Shown piece after piece: positions 39,167-47,004 of a DNA stretch of 64,000 nucleotides. This DNA is from Candidatus Sulfotelmatobacter sp. (GTDB taxonomy: Bacteria; Vulcanimicrobiota; Vulcanimicrobiia; Vulcanimicrobiales; Vulcanimicrobiaceae). Both the position numbers and the translations under genes were made by a program. Each line of letters opens with the position of its first letter. Positions within the stretch are counted from its first letter, which is position 1. Where the stretch lies: NCBI GenBank assembly GCA_035504415.1, contig DATJRY010000003.1, forward strand, positions 1 through 64,000, written 5' to 3'. Below the pieces are notes generated by a model. It saw nothing but the letters and a program-made list of their open reading frames with translations, was not told the origin of the DNA and did not search any database.

Positions 39167-39313
39167 GGCAAATACACCCCTATTCAGCCTTGAAAGACGA
39201 GGAGGCGCCGCGCTTAGCTGTCGTTCAGAAAGAGTCCTTCTTTTGCTCCACAGCGACCCGAAGACGCACGCGGCGAACGCGTCGATCAGCAAAGCGGGCG
39301 CCGCTCCAAGGGG

Positions 39314-39337
39314 CGGCGTTCGCTTTTCCGAACGCCG
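39314..39337 (+). promoter_or_regulatory. Hairpin just upstream of the ABC-transporter ATPase start
   Basis: CGGCGTTCG (39314-39322) and CGAACGCCG (39329-39337) form a perfect 9-bp stem with loop CTTTTC, ending 7 bases before the GTG at 39345. It could be an operator for a dimeric repressor or an mRNA hairpin limiting translation. The rest of 39167-39344 holds no gene I can support. Confidence 0.45.
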
Positions 39338-39344
39338 AACTGCC

Positions 39345-40088
39345 GTGGCATCCATCGCGATCGAGCACCTCACGAAACGGTATCCCAACGGCACCCTCGC
39401 GTTGGACGACGTCAACCTCAGCATCGCGGAGCACGAGTTCGTCGCCATCGTCGGACCCAGCGGCTGCGGCAAGAGCACTTTGCTGCGCATCCTGGCCGGC
39501 CTGGACGCGGCCAGCGAGGGACACGTCCGCGTCGCCGGCCCGCCGCCGCGCGCCGACCAGCTGCCCAGCGCGACCGTCTTCCAAGAGCAATCGCTCTTCC
39601 CGTGGATGCGGGTGGGCGAGAACGTCGCGTTCGCGTTCGACGCGCTGCCGGTGCCCCGCGCGCAGGTGCAGGCGCGCGTGCGCGAAGTCTTGGAACTCGT
39701 CGGCCTGGCGGACTACGAGCGCGCGTGGCCATATCAGCTCTCCGGCGGGATGAAGCAGCGCGCGGCGGTGGCGCGCGCGTTCGCCGTCCAGGCGCCGGTG
39801 CTGTTCATGGACGAACCGTTCGGTGCGCTCGACGAGCAGACGCGGGTCGGGATGGCCGATCAGCTGATGCGCCTGTGGGAGCGCGCGCCGAGAACCGTCG
39901 TCTTCGTGACCCACGGCATTGAAGAAGCGGTGACGCTGGCCGACCGCGTCGTCGTGCTCAGCACGCGTCCGGGCCGCGTCAAGGCCGTGCTGCCGATCGA
40001 CTTTCCTCGACCGCGCGACGCGGTGGCGCTGCGCGCCGCGCCGGGCTTCGGCGAGCTGGTCGTGCGCATCTGGGAGCTGTTGCGGTGA
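39345..40088 (+). CDS. ABC transporter ATP-binding protein (SsuB/TauB/NrtD-type)
   Basis: 247 aa, GTG at 39345 (VASIAIEHLTKRYPNGTL). The frame is open further upstream to 39159, but that part has no ABC homology and is rejected. Walker A GPSGCGKST, Q-loop FQEQSLFPWM, signature LSGGMKQR, Walker B VLFMDEPFGALDE and His switch FVTHGIEEA are all present. The family energises import of sulfonates, taurine, nitrate, thiamine precursors and similar. Its stop overlaps the permease GTG (GTGA). Confidence 0.92.
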   Translation: MASIAIEHLTKRYPNGTLALDDVNLSIAEHEFVAIVGPSGCGKSTLLRILAGLDAASEGHVRVAGPPPRADQLPSATVFQEQSLFPWMRVGENVAFAFDALPVPRAQVQARVREVLELVGLADYERAWPYQLSGGMKQRAAVARAFAVQAPVLFMDEPFGALDEQTRVGMADQLMRLWERAPRTVVFVTHGIEEAVTLADRVVVLSTRPGRVKAVLPIDFPRPRDAVALRAAPGFGELVVRIWELLR

Positions 40089-40843
40089 ACGCGCTCGAAC
40101 GCGCGCTGCGGATCGCGGCGCCGCTCTCGCTGGTCGCGCTCTGGCAGCTGCTGGTCTCGACGCGCGTGCTCAATCCGGGCCTGTTTCCGCCGCCCAGCGC
40201 GATCTTCGCCAGCTTCGTGGCCTATGCGGCCGGCGGCGAGCTGTGGACCAACGCGGCCTGGACGCTCTCGCGCGTGCTGATCGGCCTGGTCCTGGGCGGC
40301 GTGCCAGGGACGCTGATCGGTTTGTGGATGGGGACGAACCGGTGGGCGCGCGCGTACTTCGGGCCGGTCATCGCGCTGCTCTACCCGGTGCCGAAGATCG
40401 CGATTCTGCCGCTGCTCTACTTCGTCTTCGGTGCCGGCGAAGGCGCGCGCTGGGCGGCGGTGGCCATCGGCGTCTTCTTTCTGATGGCGATCAACACCGA
40501 AGCCGGCGTGCGGCAGATCGAGACCATCTACCTGGACGTCGCTCGCGCCTACCGCACGCGTCGCCGGACGGTGTTCTTGCGCATCTTGTTGCCCGGCGCG
40601 CTGCCGAACATCTACGCCGGCCTCAAGCTGAGCGTGGGCATCGCGATCGTGCTGACGGTGGCGGCCGAGTTTCAGCTCACGCAGACGGGCCTCGGCTTCG
40701 CGATCTTCAACGCCGGACAGCTGCTGCTGGTCGACCGTCTCTACGCGGCGCTGGTCGCGGTTTCACTGCTCGGTTTTGGGCTCTCGGTGCTGGTCGATGG
40801 CTGCGAACGGCTCGCTTTGCCATGGCGCCGGCGGCGGACCTAA
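40085..40843 (+). CDS. ABC transporter permease (SsuC/TauC-type)
   Basis: 252 aa, GTG start at 40085. Six hydrophobic segments and the binding-protein-dependent permease loop IETIYLDVARAYRTRRRTVFLRILLPGALPNI (split here by the EAA-like region) are visible, typical of the BPD_transp_1 group. It pairs with the upstream ATPase. No substrate-binding protein gene is next to it, so the substrate cannot be told; the adjacent lipoprotein at 38405 is not a known binding-protein type. Confidence 0.9.
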   Translation: MNALERALRIAAPLSLVALWQLLVSTRVLNPGLFPPPSAIFASFVAYAAGGELWTNAAWTLSRVLIGLVLGGVPGTLIGLWMGTNRWARAYFGPVIALLYPVPKIAILPLLYFVFGAGEGARWAAVAIGVFFLMAINTEAGVRQIETIYLDVARAYRTRRRTVFLRILLPGALPNIYAGLKLSVGIAIVLTVAAEFQLTQTGLGFAIFNAGQLLLVDRLYAALVAVSLLGFGLSVLVDGCERLALPWRRRRT

Positions 40844-40913
40844 ATCACGATCGCTTGACCTGCTAGGAGTCCTTCAAGGCGAAGGGTTGTTCGCTTGGCG
40901 AAGGCTCACGCCC

Positions 40914-42926
40914 GTGGAACCGGACGGTAGAACGACTGCCCGCAAGCATCTGCGTGCCGTCATCGTCGCTGCCGCGCCGGAGGAGTCGGCTCGCTGGGCG
41001 GATGCAGCGCGCGAAGACGTCTCTTTGAGCGCTCACCACGCCCTCGGTTTACACGAGGCGCTGCGTATCGTCGCGGAGCGCGAGCTCGACGTCGCGATCA
41101 TCGCGCCGCACGTCGCCGACGGCTCGTACCGCGACCTCTTGCGGCGGCTGCAAGTCGCGCGCGAAGACCTTCCGGTCGTCCTGGTGGGCGACCTCGAACC
41201 CGACGCGATGCACGACGCGTTCGCGCTCGGCGCGGCGGACATCGTGGCGCAACCCGAGCTGCTGCGGCTGGGCCAAGCGTTGGTGCGCGCGGTGCGCGAC
41301 GGCACCTTGTCGGCGCAGTTGCGCAACGCGCGCGCGCAGAACGCGTTGCTCGACGAGACGCTGCGGCGCACGCGCGAGGACGTCGTCGTCGTCGGCATCG
41401 AGGGCGGCGAGTCGACGGTCGTCTACGCGACCCGCCACGACTTGATCGGACGCCCCATCACCGAGCTGCCGTTCGTGCGCGACGGCGAAGAAGCCGAGGA
41501 GCTTTCGGCGGCCGTCGCCGGCTGCCGTTCGACGCGCTTGACCTTCGCCTCGGGCGCGATCGCGGTCGAACCGCTGGCGGCGCCGCCGCACGACCGCCAC
41601 TACGTCGCGATCGTCCACGAGCGCGGCGGCCGGGTCGCGCTCGAGGAACGCGACCCCGTCACCGGGTTGCCGCAGCGTTCGACCTTCGAGCGCCTCGCGC
41701 AGCGCGTCTTGGCGGAAGCGGATCGCGAAGGCGTCTCGGTCGCGGTGCTGTTCCTCGACGTCGACCGCTTCCACGTCGTCAACGAGCTGGCCGGCCACCG
41801 GACCGGCGATCGCGTCCTGCGCGAGATCGCGACCCGCTTGCGCGAGGCGCTGCCCGCCGCGCACGTCGCTCGCTTCGGCGGAGACGAGTTCGTCGTGCTG
41901 CGGCTCGAGGACGAGCCCGGCATCGCGCGTTCCGCCACGCAGGCGGCGGCCGGCGCGTTCGCCGCGCCGTTCATCGTCGCCGACAAGCCGGTCTATCTGA
42001 CGGCCAGCATCGGCGTCGCGCTGGCGCCCGACGACGCCACCGACGTCGCCGGTTTGATCGGCACCGCCGAGGCCGCGGTCTTCGAGGCCAAGCGGCTCGG
42101 CCGCAACACGGTGCGCTGGTACCGTTCCAGCGGCGGCTCGGCATCGCTCGAGCGGGTTGCCATGCGGCGCGACTTGCAAGGCGCGATCGAACGCGGCGAG
42201 TTCGACGTCTACTATCAGCCGATCTACGACATCGGCACGCACGTCATCCAAGGCGTCGAGGCGCTGGTGCGCTGGCGCCACCCGCTGCACGGGATGATCC
42301 AGCCCGACCGGTTCATCCCGGTCGCCGAAGAGTGCGGTTTGATCGAGGAGCTCGGAGCCTGGGTGCTCGAGCAGTCGATTGCGCAGGTGCGAACGTGGGC
42401 CGATGCGGGCATTCCCGGGATCCGGGTGAGCGTCAACGTCTCCGCGCGGCAGCTCGAGAGCAACGCGTTTCCCGGTCTGGTGCGCATTCTGCTCGAACGC
42501 TATCAAGTCGCCGCGCAGTACCTGGAGATCGAGATCACCGAGTCGTCGATCATGCGCGACGTCGGTGCGGCGGCGCGTTTGCTGCGCCGGCTGCGCGAGC
42601 TGGGCGTTCGCGTCGCGATCGACGACTTCGGCACCGGCTACACCTCGCTCGCGTTCCTCAAGCGCTTTCCGATCGATCAGCTCAAGATCGACCGCTCGTT
42701 CGTCGTCGACGTCACCGCGGGCGCGTTCGACGGCGCGGTCATCCGCGCGGTGACGACGCTGGCGCGTGCGCTGGGCGTGCAGACCGTCGCCGAGGGCGTC
42801 GAGCTGCCCGAACAGGTCGAGCGGTTACGCGCGCTCGACTGCGATTTCGTGCAGGGCTTTCTGTTCAGCGAGCCGATGCCGGCCGCCGCCTGTACCGTGC
42901 TGCTCGCGGCGGGGCGCGCCGGCTAG
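40914..42926 (+). CDS. Receiver-like + GGDEF + EAL c-di-GMP protein
   Basis: 670 aa, GTG at 40914. The N-terminus (about 15-125) looks like a response-regulator fold: LRAVIVAAAPEESARWADAA, DVAIIAPHVADGSYRDLLRRL in the usual phospho-Asp region, and VVLVGDLEPDAM. A PAS-like segment may follow (EGGESTVVYATRHDLIG). GGDEF (about 245-400) has RFGGDEF, no RxxD I-site. EAL (about 420-665) has QGVEALVRW, DDFGTGYTSL and VAEGVEL, all catalytic ligands, so phosphodiesterase activity is likely; the GGDEF part may be active or regulatory. Convergent with the next gene through a shared CTAG. Confidence 0.9.
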   Translation: MEPDGRTTARKHLRAVIVAAAPEESARWADAAREDVSLSAHHALGLHEALRIVAERELDVAIIAPHVADGSYRDLLRRLQVAREDLPVVLVGDLEPDAMHDAFALGAADIVAQPELLRLGQALVRAVRDGTLSAQLRNARAQNALLDETLRRTREDVVVVGIEGGESTVVYATRHDLIGRPITELPFVRDGEEAEELSAAVAGCRSTRLTFASGAIAVEPLAAPPHDRHYVAIVHERGGRVALEERDPVTGLPQRSTFERLAQRVLAEADREGVSVAVLFLDVDRFHVVNELAGHRTGDRVLREIATRLREALPAAHVARFGGDEFVVLRLEDEPGIARSATQAAAGAFAAPFIVADKPVYLTASIGVALAPDDATDVAGLIGTAEAAVFEAKRLGRNTVRWYRSSGGSASLERVAMRRDLQGAIERGEFDVYYQPIYDIGTHVIQGVEALVRWRHPLHGMIQPDRFIPVAEECGLIEELGAWVLEQSIAQVRTWADAGIPGIRVSVNVSARQLESNAFPGLVRILLERYQVAAQYLEIEITESSIMRDVGAAARLLRRLRELGVRVAIDDFGTGYTSLAFLKRFPIDQLKIDRSFVVDVTAGAFDGAVIRAVTTLARALGVQTVAEGVELPEQVERLRALDCDFVQGFLFSEPMPAAACTVLLAAGRAG

Positions 42927-43297
42927 AGCGTCGCGCGGCGCACGATCGCCGCGCTCCAGAGCGAGAGCAACAGCACCAGCGCGCCGAGCGCGACCGAGAC
43001 GGGGTGGTGCGTCGGAATACCGTTGGCCCACAGCGGCGCACACAGCAGCCACAGTCCCAGGGCCGCGCCGAACAGCTCGGCGCGCACGCTGCTCGGGCGC
43101 GACATCGCCCACAGCGTGCTGGAGAGGATCAGCGCGCCGACGATCCAGGCGTTGACGGTGCTGCTCAGGCTGGCGGCGTCGCCGTCGTACCAGGGGATGA
43201 CGATGACGGCGATCGCGACGACGAGCTTGCAGACGTCCTGCAGGCGTGCCTCGTCAGGCTCCCGCCGCACCGACGCGCTTTGAAACCCGTGAATCAT
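42923..43297 (-). CDS. SPW-repeat membrane protein
   Basis: 124 aa. The ATG at 43297 has GGAGG at proper spacing, so it is preferred over the GTG at 43303. Four hydrophobic spans. The layout VIPWYDG, then VNAWIVGALILSSTLWAMSR, then FGAALGLWLLCAPLWANG, repeats a W-centred half unit as in SPW-repeat (PF03779-like) proteins. Function unknown; commonly found as small stress- or envelope-linked membrane proteins. Confidence 0.7.
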   Translation of the reverse strand: MIHGFQSASVRREPDEARLQDVCKLVVAIAVIVIPWYDGDAASLSSTVNAWIVGALILSSTLWAMSRPSSVRAELFGAALGLWLLCAPLWANGIPTHHPVSVALGALVLLLSLWSAAIVRRATL

Positions 43298-43414
43298 CGC
43301 CACCTCCGGTCGCTCGGCGACCTGCCTTATCCCGAGTGTACCTCAGGAAATTGCCAGAATCCAGTCCGCCGGCCGGAAACGGCTGCCAAGCTCGCCCGAA
43401 TAGGCCAAGGCAAG

Positions 43415-43428
43415 CGTTCGATCGAACG
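43415..43428. promoter_or_regulatory. 14-base palindrome CGTTCGATCGAACG upstream of a small secreted-protein gene
   Basis: Perfect self-complementary CGTTCGATCGAACG ending 7 bases before the ATG at 43436, with no T run after it. It lies over or beside the ribosome site; operator or simple chance in GC-rich DNA. Confidence 0.4.
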
Positions 43429-43435
43429 TGCCGGT

Positions 43436-43693
43436 ATGAAGAAGAGCGTGGTGCTTCTCATGGTCCTCGCGGCGGAGCTTCCCGTCGCCGCGGCCGCCGC
43501 CACCAACGGCGCGGTCGCGATCACGATCCCTCTCCCCGTCCAGGCGCAGCTGACCTTCGGTCAGCGTCCGGTGGCGTTCTTCCGCTCGCCCACGACGCTG
43601 TGCTTCGCGAAAGGGGTGCAGCGCTCACTCACCTTGGCGACCGCGATCCAACCGAAGCAACTCACCGGGGTTCCGGTCTGCCCGCCGCGCTGA
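43436..43693 (+). CDS. Small secreted protein, unknown function
   Basis: 85 aa, ATG at 43436. Signal MKKSVVLLMVLAAELPVAAAA, then a short beta-rich mature part (AVAITIPLPVQAQLTFGQ), with two Cys in FFRSPTTLCF and VPVCPPR that could form a disulfide. A 117-aa protein at 45633 has a similar plan (short signal, beta strands, Cys, and ending VPKCPRR); the two may be related. Located just before tRNA-Phe. Confidence 0.6.
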   Translation: MKKSVVLLMVLAAELPVAAAAATNGAVAITIPLPVQAQLTFGQRPVAFFRSPTTLCFAKGVQRSLTLATAIQPKQLTGVPVCPPR

Positions 43694-43748
43694 CGCGCGA
43701 ACGGAGGGGATGCAACTGGGGCGGTTGAATCGTGGTCGGTCGCCCCAG

Positions 43749-43824
43749 GCCGAGATAGCTCAGTTGGTAGAGCACGGGTCTGAAAAACCCGGTGTCGCCA
43801 GTTCGATTCTGGCTCTCGGCACCA
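43749..43824 (+). tRNA. tRNA-Phe(GAA), CCA encoded
   Basis: Acceptor GCCGAGA/TCTCGGC, D-arm TAGCTCAGTTGGTAGAGCA, anticodon stem CGGGT/ACCCG with loop CTGAAAA (anticodon GAA), T-arm GCCAGTTCGATTCTGGC, then ACCA. Complete cloverleaf with an intrinsic terminator following. Confidence 0.96.
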
Positions 43825-43831
43825 TGTGAAG

Positions 43832-43864
43832 AAGCCCGGAACCGTGACGGTGTCCGGGCTTTTC
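43832..43864 (+). terminator. Rho-independent terminator of tRNA-Phe
   Basis: AAGCCCGGA (43832-43840) pairs with TCCGGGCTT (43853-43861); an inner ACCG/CGGT extends the stem, and TTTT follows. 7 bases after the tRNA. Confidence 0.85.
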
Positions 43865-43882
43865 GTCATTCGTCGGAGCGGC

Positions 43883-44284
43883 TCAGATGTGCGTCGAGGG
43901 TCCGGCGGACGTGAAGTAGGTGATGTCGATGCCCGGGCGCAGGACCGTCGCCTTGATGACGCCGTCGCGGAACGTGCCGGTGATCTCCTCGGTGCGCGCG
44001 GCGCCGCCGATGTCGAGCCAGAGCTTGTCGCCTTGCACGGAACCGCTGACGGCCTGGATGTTGCCCTCGTCGGCGAGTCGGTAGGTCCCCTGGATGATGC
44101 CGTTCGGGAAGACCGTCATCGAGAGGACGCCGTCGAACTCACCGGCGTGGTTCTCGATCGTCTCGCGCGTCCGTAAGAGGTAGTGCGTGGCCGCGCCCGG
44201 CTGGGCCGACACGGCCAGCGGCAGGGCGAGCGACGCCAGCAGCGCGGCGGCGAGGGCGACGGGGCGGCGGAAGCGTGCGATCAT
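43883..44284 (-). CDS. Secreted small protein of unknown function
   Basis: 133 aa, ATG at 44284 with GGAGA upstream; the open frame reaches further upstream (to 44419) but the signal peptide MIARFRRPVALAAALLAS starts here. Cleavage-like AVSAQ. The mature part is a beta-rich single domain: YLLRTRETIENHAGEFDG, SMTVFPNGIIQGTYRLAD, and KLWLDIGGAARTEEITGTF. This looks like a small lipocalin- or DUF-type barrel. No function assigned. It converges on the tRNA-Phe terminator. Confidence 0.72.
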   Translation of the reverse strand: MIARFRRPVALAAALLASLALPLAVSAQPGAATHYLLRTRETIENHAGEFDGVLSMTVFPNGIIQGTYRLADEGNIQAVSGSVQGDKLWLDIGGAARTEEITGTFRDGVIKATVLRPGIDITYFTSAGPSTHI

Positions 44285-44412
44285 GGTGTTCTCCGATCTC
44301 TTCCTTTCCGGTACCGCACCACGCTCAACGTACGCTGGGATTGCTTCGTCTCCGAGGCGCCTGGCGAGCCTCGGCTGTGGGTAAGCCTGCGAGCAAAGGA
44401 GGGCATGTGCCG

Positions 44413-44787
44413 ATGGCAACCCGCAAGAAGACCACCCGCAAGAAGACCTCCGCTCGAAAGAAGACGGCGTCGCGCAAGACGACGGCGTCGCGCAAGAAGA
44501 CGACGACCCGCAAGAAAACGACGACCCGCAAGAAGACGACCGGCCGCAAGAAGACCTCGGCGCGCAAGAAGAGCACCAGTCGCCGCAAGTACAGTCCGGC
44601 GTCGGGCGAGTACGTGCGTAAAGAGATGGACGAGTACAAGAAAGGCTCCGCGCGCAGCGGCCGCGGCGGGAAGGGCGGCAAGGTGCGCAGCCGCAAACAG
44701 GCGATCGCGATCGGGCTCTCCGAAGCGCGCCGGGCCGGCAAGAAAGTCCCCTCGCGCGCCGGCGCGCGCAAGCGCAAGAAGAGCTAG
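44413..44787 (+). CDS. Lys/Arg-rich histone-like protein with a DUF6496-like C-terminus
   Basis: 124 aa. ATG 44413 is 10 bases after GGAGG; GTG 44407 (4 bases) is an alternative. Residues 1-60 are KKTTRKK/TASRKK-type repeats, like H1-type or AlgP proteins that coat DNA. The second half, EYVRKEMDEYKKGSARSG then SRKQAIAIGLSEARRAGKK, matches the DUF6496 pattern of small basic bacterial proteins. Probably a nucleoid-associated protein. It converges on exonuclease III with a shared CTAG stop. Confidence 0.8.
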   Translation: MATRKKTTRKKTSARKKTASRKTTASRKKTTTRKKTTTRKKTTGRKKTSARKKSTSRRKYSPASGEYVRKEMDEYKKGSARSGRGGKGGKVRSRKQAIAIGLSEARRAGKKVPSRAGARKRKKS

Positions 44788-45560
44788 CCCAACTCGTATT
44801 CGATCGTCACCGGCGCGTGGTCGGAGAACCGCTCGTCGCGGTAGATCCCGGCCGCGCGCACGCCGGCGGCGACGTCGGGGGTGACCAGCTGGTAGTCGAT
44901 GCGCCAGCCCAGATTGTTCTCCCAGGCGCCTTTCCAGCCCGACCACCAGGTGAACTGACGCTTCTCTTTGTTGACGACGCGGAACGCGTCGACCCAACCG
45001 ACGCGATCGATCACGTCGTCCATCCAGGCGCGCTCTTGCGGGAGAAAGCCGGTCGTGTTCGCGCAGCGCGCGGGATTGAACACGTCGATGTCTTGGTGCG
45101 CAATGTTGTAGTCGCCGCAGATCAGGAACGGACGGCCCTCGTTCTTCATCTGCGCGAGGTTGGCGATGAAGCGGTCGAGGAAGTACTCTTTCACCGCTTG
45201 GCGCGCGGGTCCGGTCGTCCCCGACGGGACGTAGAGCGAGGCGATCGAGAACTCGGCGAAGTCCATCCGCACGAAACGGCCCTCGGCGTCCATGTCGGGC
45301 ATGCCCAAGCCGCGCACGATGCGTTCCGGTTTGCGCTTGGCGTAGAGCGCGACGCCGCTGTAGCCTTTCTTCTCGGCGTCCACGAACGCCGAGTTGTACG
45401 CGGTCAGGTCCATCGCTTCGGGCGGCAGCTGGTGCTCCTGCGCCTTGGTCTCCTGGAGGCAGACCACGTCGGGATCCTGGGCGGCCATCCAGCGGAAGAA
45501 GCCCTTGCGGGCGGCGGCACGGATGCCGTTCAGATTGCAGGTGATGACCTTCAGGCGCAC
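44784..45560 (-). CDS. xthA: Exodeoxyribonuclease III (AP endonuclease)
   Basis: 258 aa, GTG at 45560. Base-excision repair enzyme that cleaves AP sites and removes 3' blocks. Motifs: ITCNLNGIRAAARKGFFRW, VCLQETKAQ (metal Glu), LICGDYNIAHQDIDVFNP, and RIDYQLVTPD plus RFSDHAPVTIEYEL (catalytic Asp/His). Complete. Its stop shares CTAG with the basic DNA-binding protein, a pair of DNA-associated genes facing each other. Confidence 0.95.
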   Translation of the reverse strand: MRLKVITCNLNGIRAAARKGFFRWMAAQDPDVVCLQETKAQEHQLPPEAMDLTAYNSAFVDAEKKGYSGVALYAKRKPERIVRGLGMPDMDAEGRFVRMDFAEFSIASLYVPSGTTGPARQAVKEYFLDRFIANLAQMKNEGRPFLICGDYNIAHQDIDVFNPARCANTTGFLPQERAWMDDVIDRVGWVDAFRVVNKEKRQFTWWSGWKGAWENNLGWRIDYQLVTPDVAAGVRAAGIYRDERFSDHAPVTIEYELG

Positions 45561-45632
45561 CGGCGGAGCCTTCGCGGGCCGCTTCGAACCTCCGGCGGCG
45601 GGTGAAGCGAGCGCTCAATAGAACGCTACTAC

Positions 45633-45986
45633 ATGAAGCGAATCGGAACGCCGCTCGCCGCACTCGCCGCTGCGCTCGCATCGTGTCCGCCGGCGCTTGC
45701 CGCCACGCACATGACCGTCAACCTGACGCTCATGGCGCCGACGCAGGCGATGTTCGTGTTCCGCGGCTCCCCGACCACCGTGCCGAACGAGGGCGGGCTG
45801 AACGTGACCGTGAGCGGCAACGTCGTGACGGTGTCGGCGCCCGGCGGCGGCCGCCTGCCGCCGTTCTTCACCGTCGGGATTCAGCCGAACGGCTGTCTCC
45901 TGAGCGCCACCCAAAGCTCGGCGGGCCGCACCGTGCCGCTGCCGCTGTCCGATATCGCGCGCGTCCCGAAGTGTCCGCGGCGGTAG
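45633..45986 (+). CDS. Small secreted protein, unknown function
   Basis: 117 aa, ATG at 45633. Signal MKRIGTPLAALAAALASCPPALA, then beta-rich text (MTVNLTLMAPTQAMFVFRGS, LNVTVSGNVVTVSAPGGG) and a short C-terminal stretch with two Cys (PNGCLLSATQ and VPKCPRR). Similar plan to the 85-aa protein at 43436. No function known. Lies 25 bases before the LigD polymerase gene and in the same direction, so cotranscription is possible. Confidence 0.6.
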   Translation: MKRIGTPLAALAAALASCPPALAATHMTVNLTLMAPTQAMFVFRGSPTTVPNEGGLNVTVSGNVVTVSAPGGGRLPPFFTVGIQPNGCLLSATQSSAGRTVPLPLSDIARVPKCPRR

Positions 45987-46011
45987 ACCCGTTGTGCGGT
46001 AAGCTTCCCGT

Positions 46012-47004
46012 GTGAGTGCGCCCCGCTTCGATCCCGGCCGCATCGCGATCCCGCGGGATCGCGACGGTGCCCTGCTGCGCTTCGAGGGGCGTGAGGTCGC
46101 GCTGAGCAACCTGCGCAAGCCCTTCTGGCCGGAGCTGGGGATCACCAAGGGCGATCTCTTGCAGTACTATGCCGACGTCGCGCCGTTCTTGGTGCCGTAC
46201 TTGAACGACCGGGCCGAGGTGATGAAGCGCTACCCCGACGGCGCCGGCGGCGACTACTTCTACATGAAGCGTACGCCGCCGGGTGCCCCGCCGTGGCTGC
46301 GCACCTGCGCGATCGAGCACGGCTCGGGCAGCGTGATCGCGTTCCCCGTCGTCGAGGACGTCGCCGGGCTGTTGTGGCTGGTGAACTTGGGCTGCATCGA
46401 CCTCAACGAGTGGTACGCGCGCTGCGACGACATCGACCGCCCGGACTACCTGCACTTCGACCTCGATCCGGTCGAAGGCACGCCCTTCGCGACGGTGCGC
46501 GAGGTCGCGCTGCACGTGCACGCGGCGCTCGGCGAGCTCGGCATCCCGTGCTACGCGAAGACCTCGGGCTCCTCGGGTATGCACGTCTACGTGCCGATCG
46601 TGCGCGGCCCCGTGCAAAAGGAAGTCTGGACGTTCGCCAAGGCCTTCGCGCAGACGTTGGAGCGGATGCACCCGGACGTCGTGACGGCCGAGTACCGCAT
46701 CGCGCGCCGTCCCGCCGGTCGCGTGCTGGTCGACTACAACCAGAACGCGTGGGGCAAGACGTTGGCGTCGGTCTACTCGGTGCGGCCCACGCCGGTCGCC
46801 TCGATCTCGACGCCGGTCGGCTGGGACGAGGTCGCGGCCGGCATCGAGATCGCCGACTTCACGCTGGCGACGATCCGCGCGCGGCTGGCGAGCGTCGGCG
46901 ACCTGTGGGCGCCGGTCGGAGCAGCCGAGGGTCGCGTCGATCTCGGCCGCTTTCTCGACCCCGGCGCGAAGCCGCGCGCGAAACGCAAAGCGAGCGCGCG
47001 ATGA
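46012..47004 (+). CDS. LigD-type polymerase/primase domain protein (stand-alone PolDom)
   Basis: 330 aa, GTG at 46012. Matches the archaeo-eukaryotic-primase fold polymerase domain of LigD: VALSNLRKPFWPELGITKGDLLQYY, then DYFYMKRTPPGAP, then HFDLDP (two catalytic Asp) and KTSGSSGMHVYVPI. In mycobacterial NHEJ this domain fills gaps with ribonucleotides. Here it is an independent protein coupled to the next gene by an ATGA overlap. The nuclease domain is not attached and no ku gene is in the window, though it may be elsewhere. Confidence 0.9.
   Translation: MSAPRFDPGRIAIPRDRDGALLRFEGREVALSNLRKPFWPELGITKGDLLQYYADVAPFLVPYLNDRAEVMKRYPDGAGGDYFYMKRTPPGAPPWLRTCAIEHGSGSVIAFPVVEDVAGLLWLVNLGCIDLNEWYARCDDIDRPDYLHFDLDPVEGTPFATVREVALHVHAALGELGIPCYAKTSGSSGMHVYVPIVRGPVQKEVWTFAKAFAQTLERMHPDVVTAEYRIARRPAGRVLVDYNQNAWGKTLASVYSVRPTPVASISTPVGWDEVAAGIEIADFTLATIRARLASVGDLWAPVGAAEGRVDLGRFLDPGAKPRAKRKASAR

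Noticed and set aside
39159-39344. Upstream extension of the ABC ATPase open frame
   Set aside because: No ABC homology, overlaps the divergent lipoprotein start, and the hairpin sits inside it; the GTG at 39345 fits the family.
44413-44590. Tandem AAGAAGAC repeats
   Set aside because: They encode the KKT-type protein repeats, so not an independent DNA repeat element.
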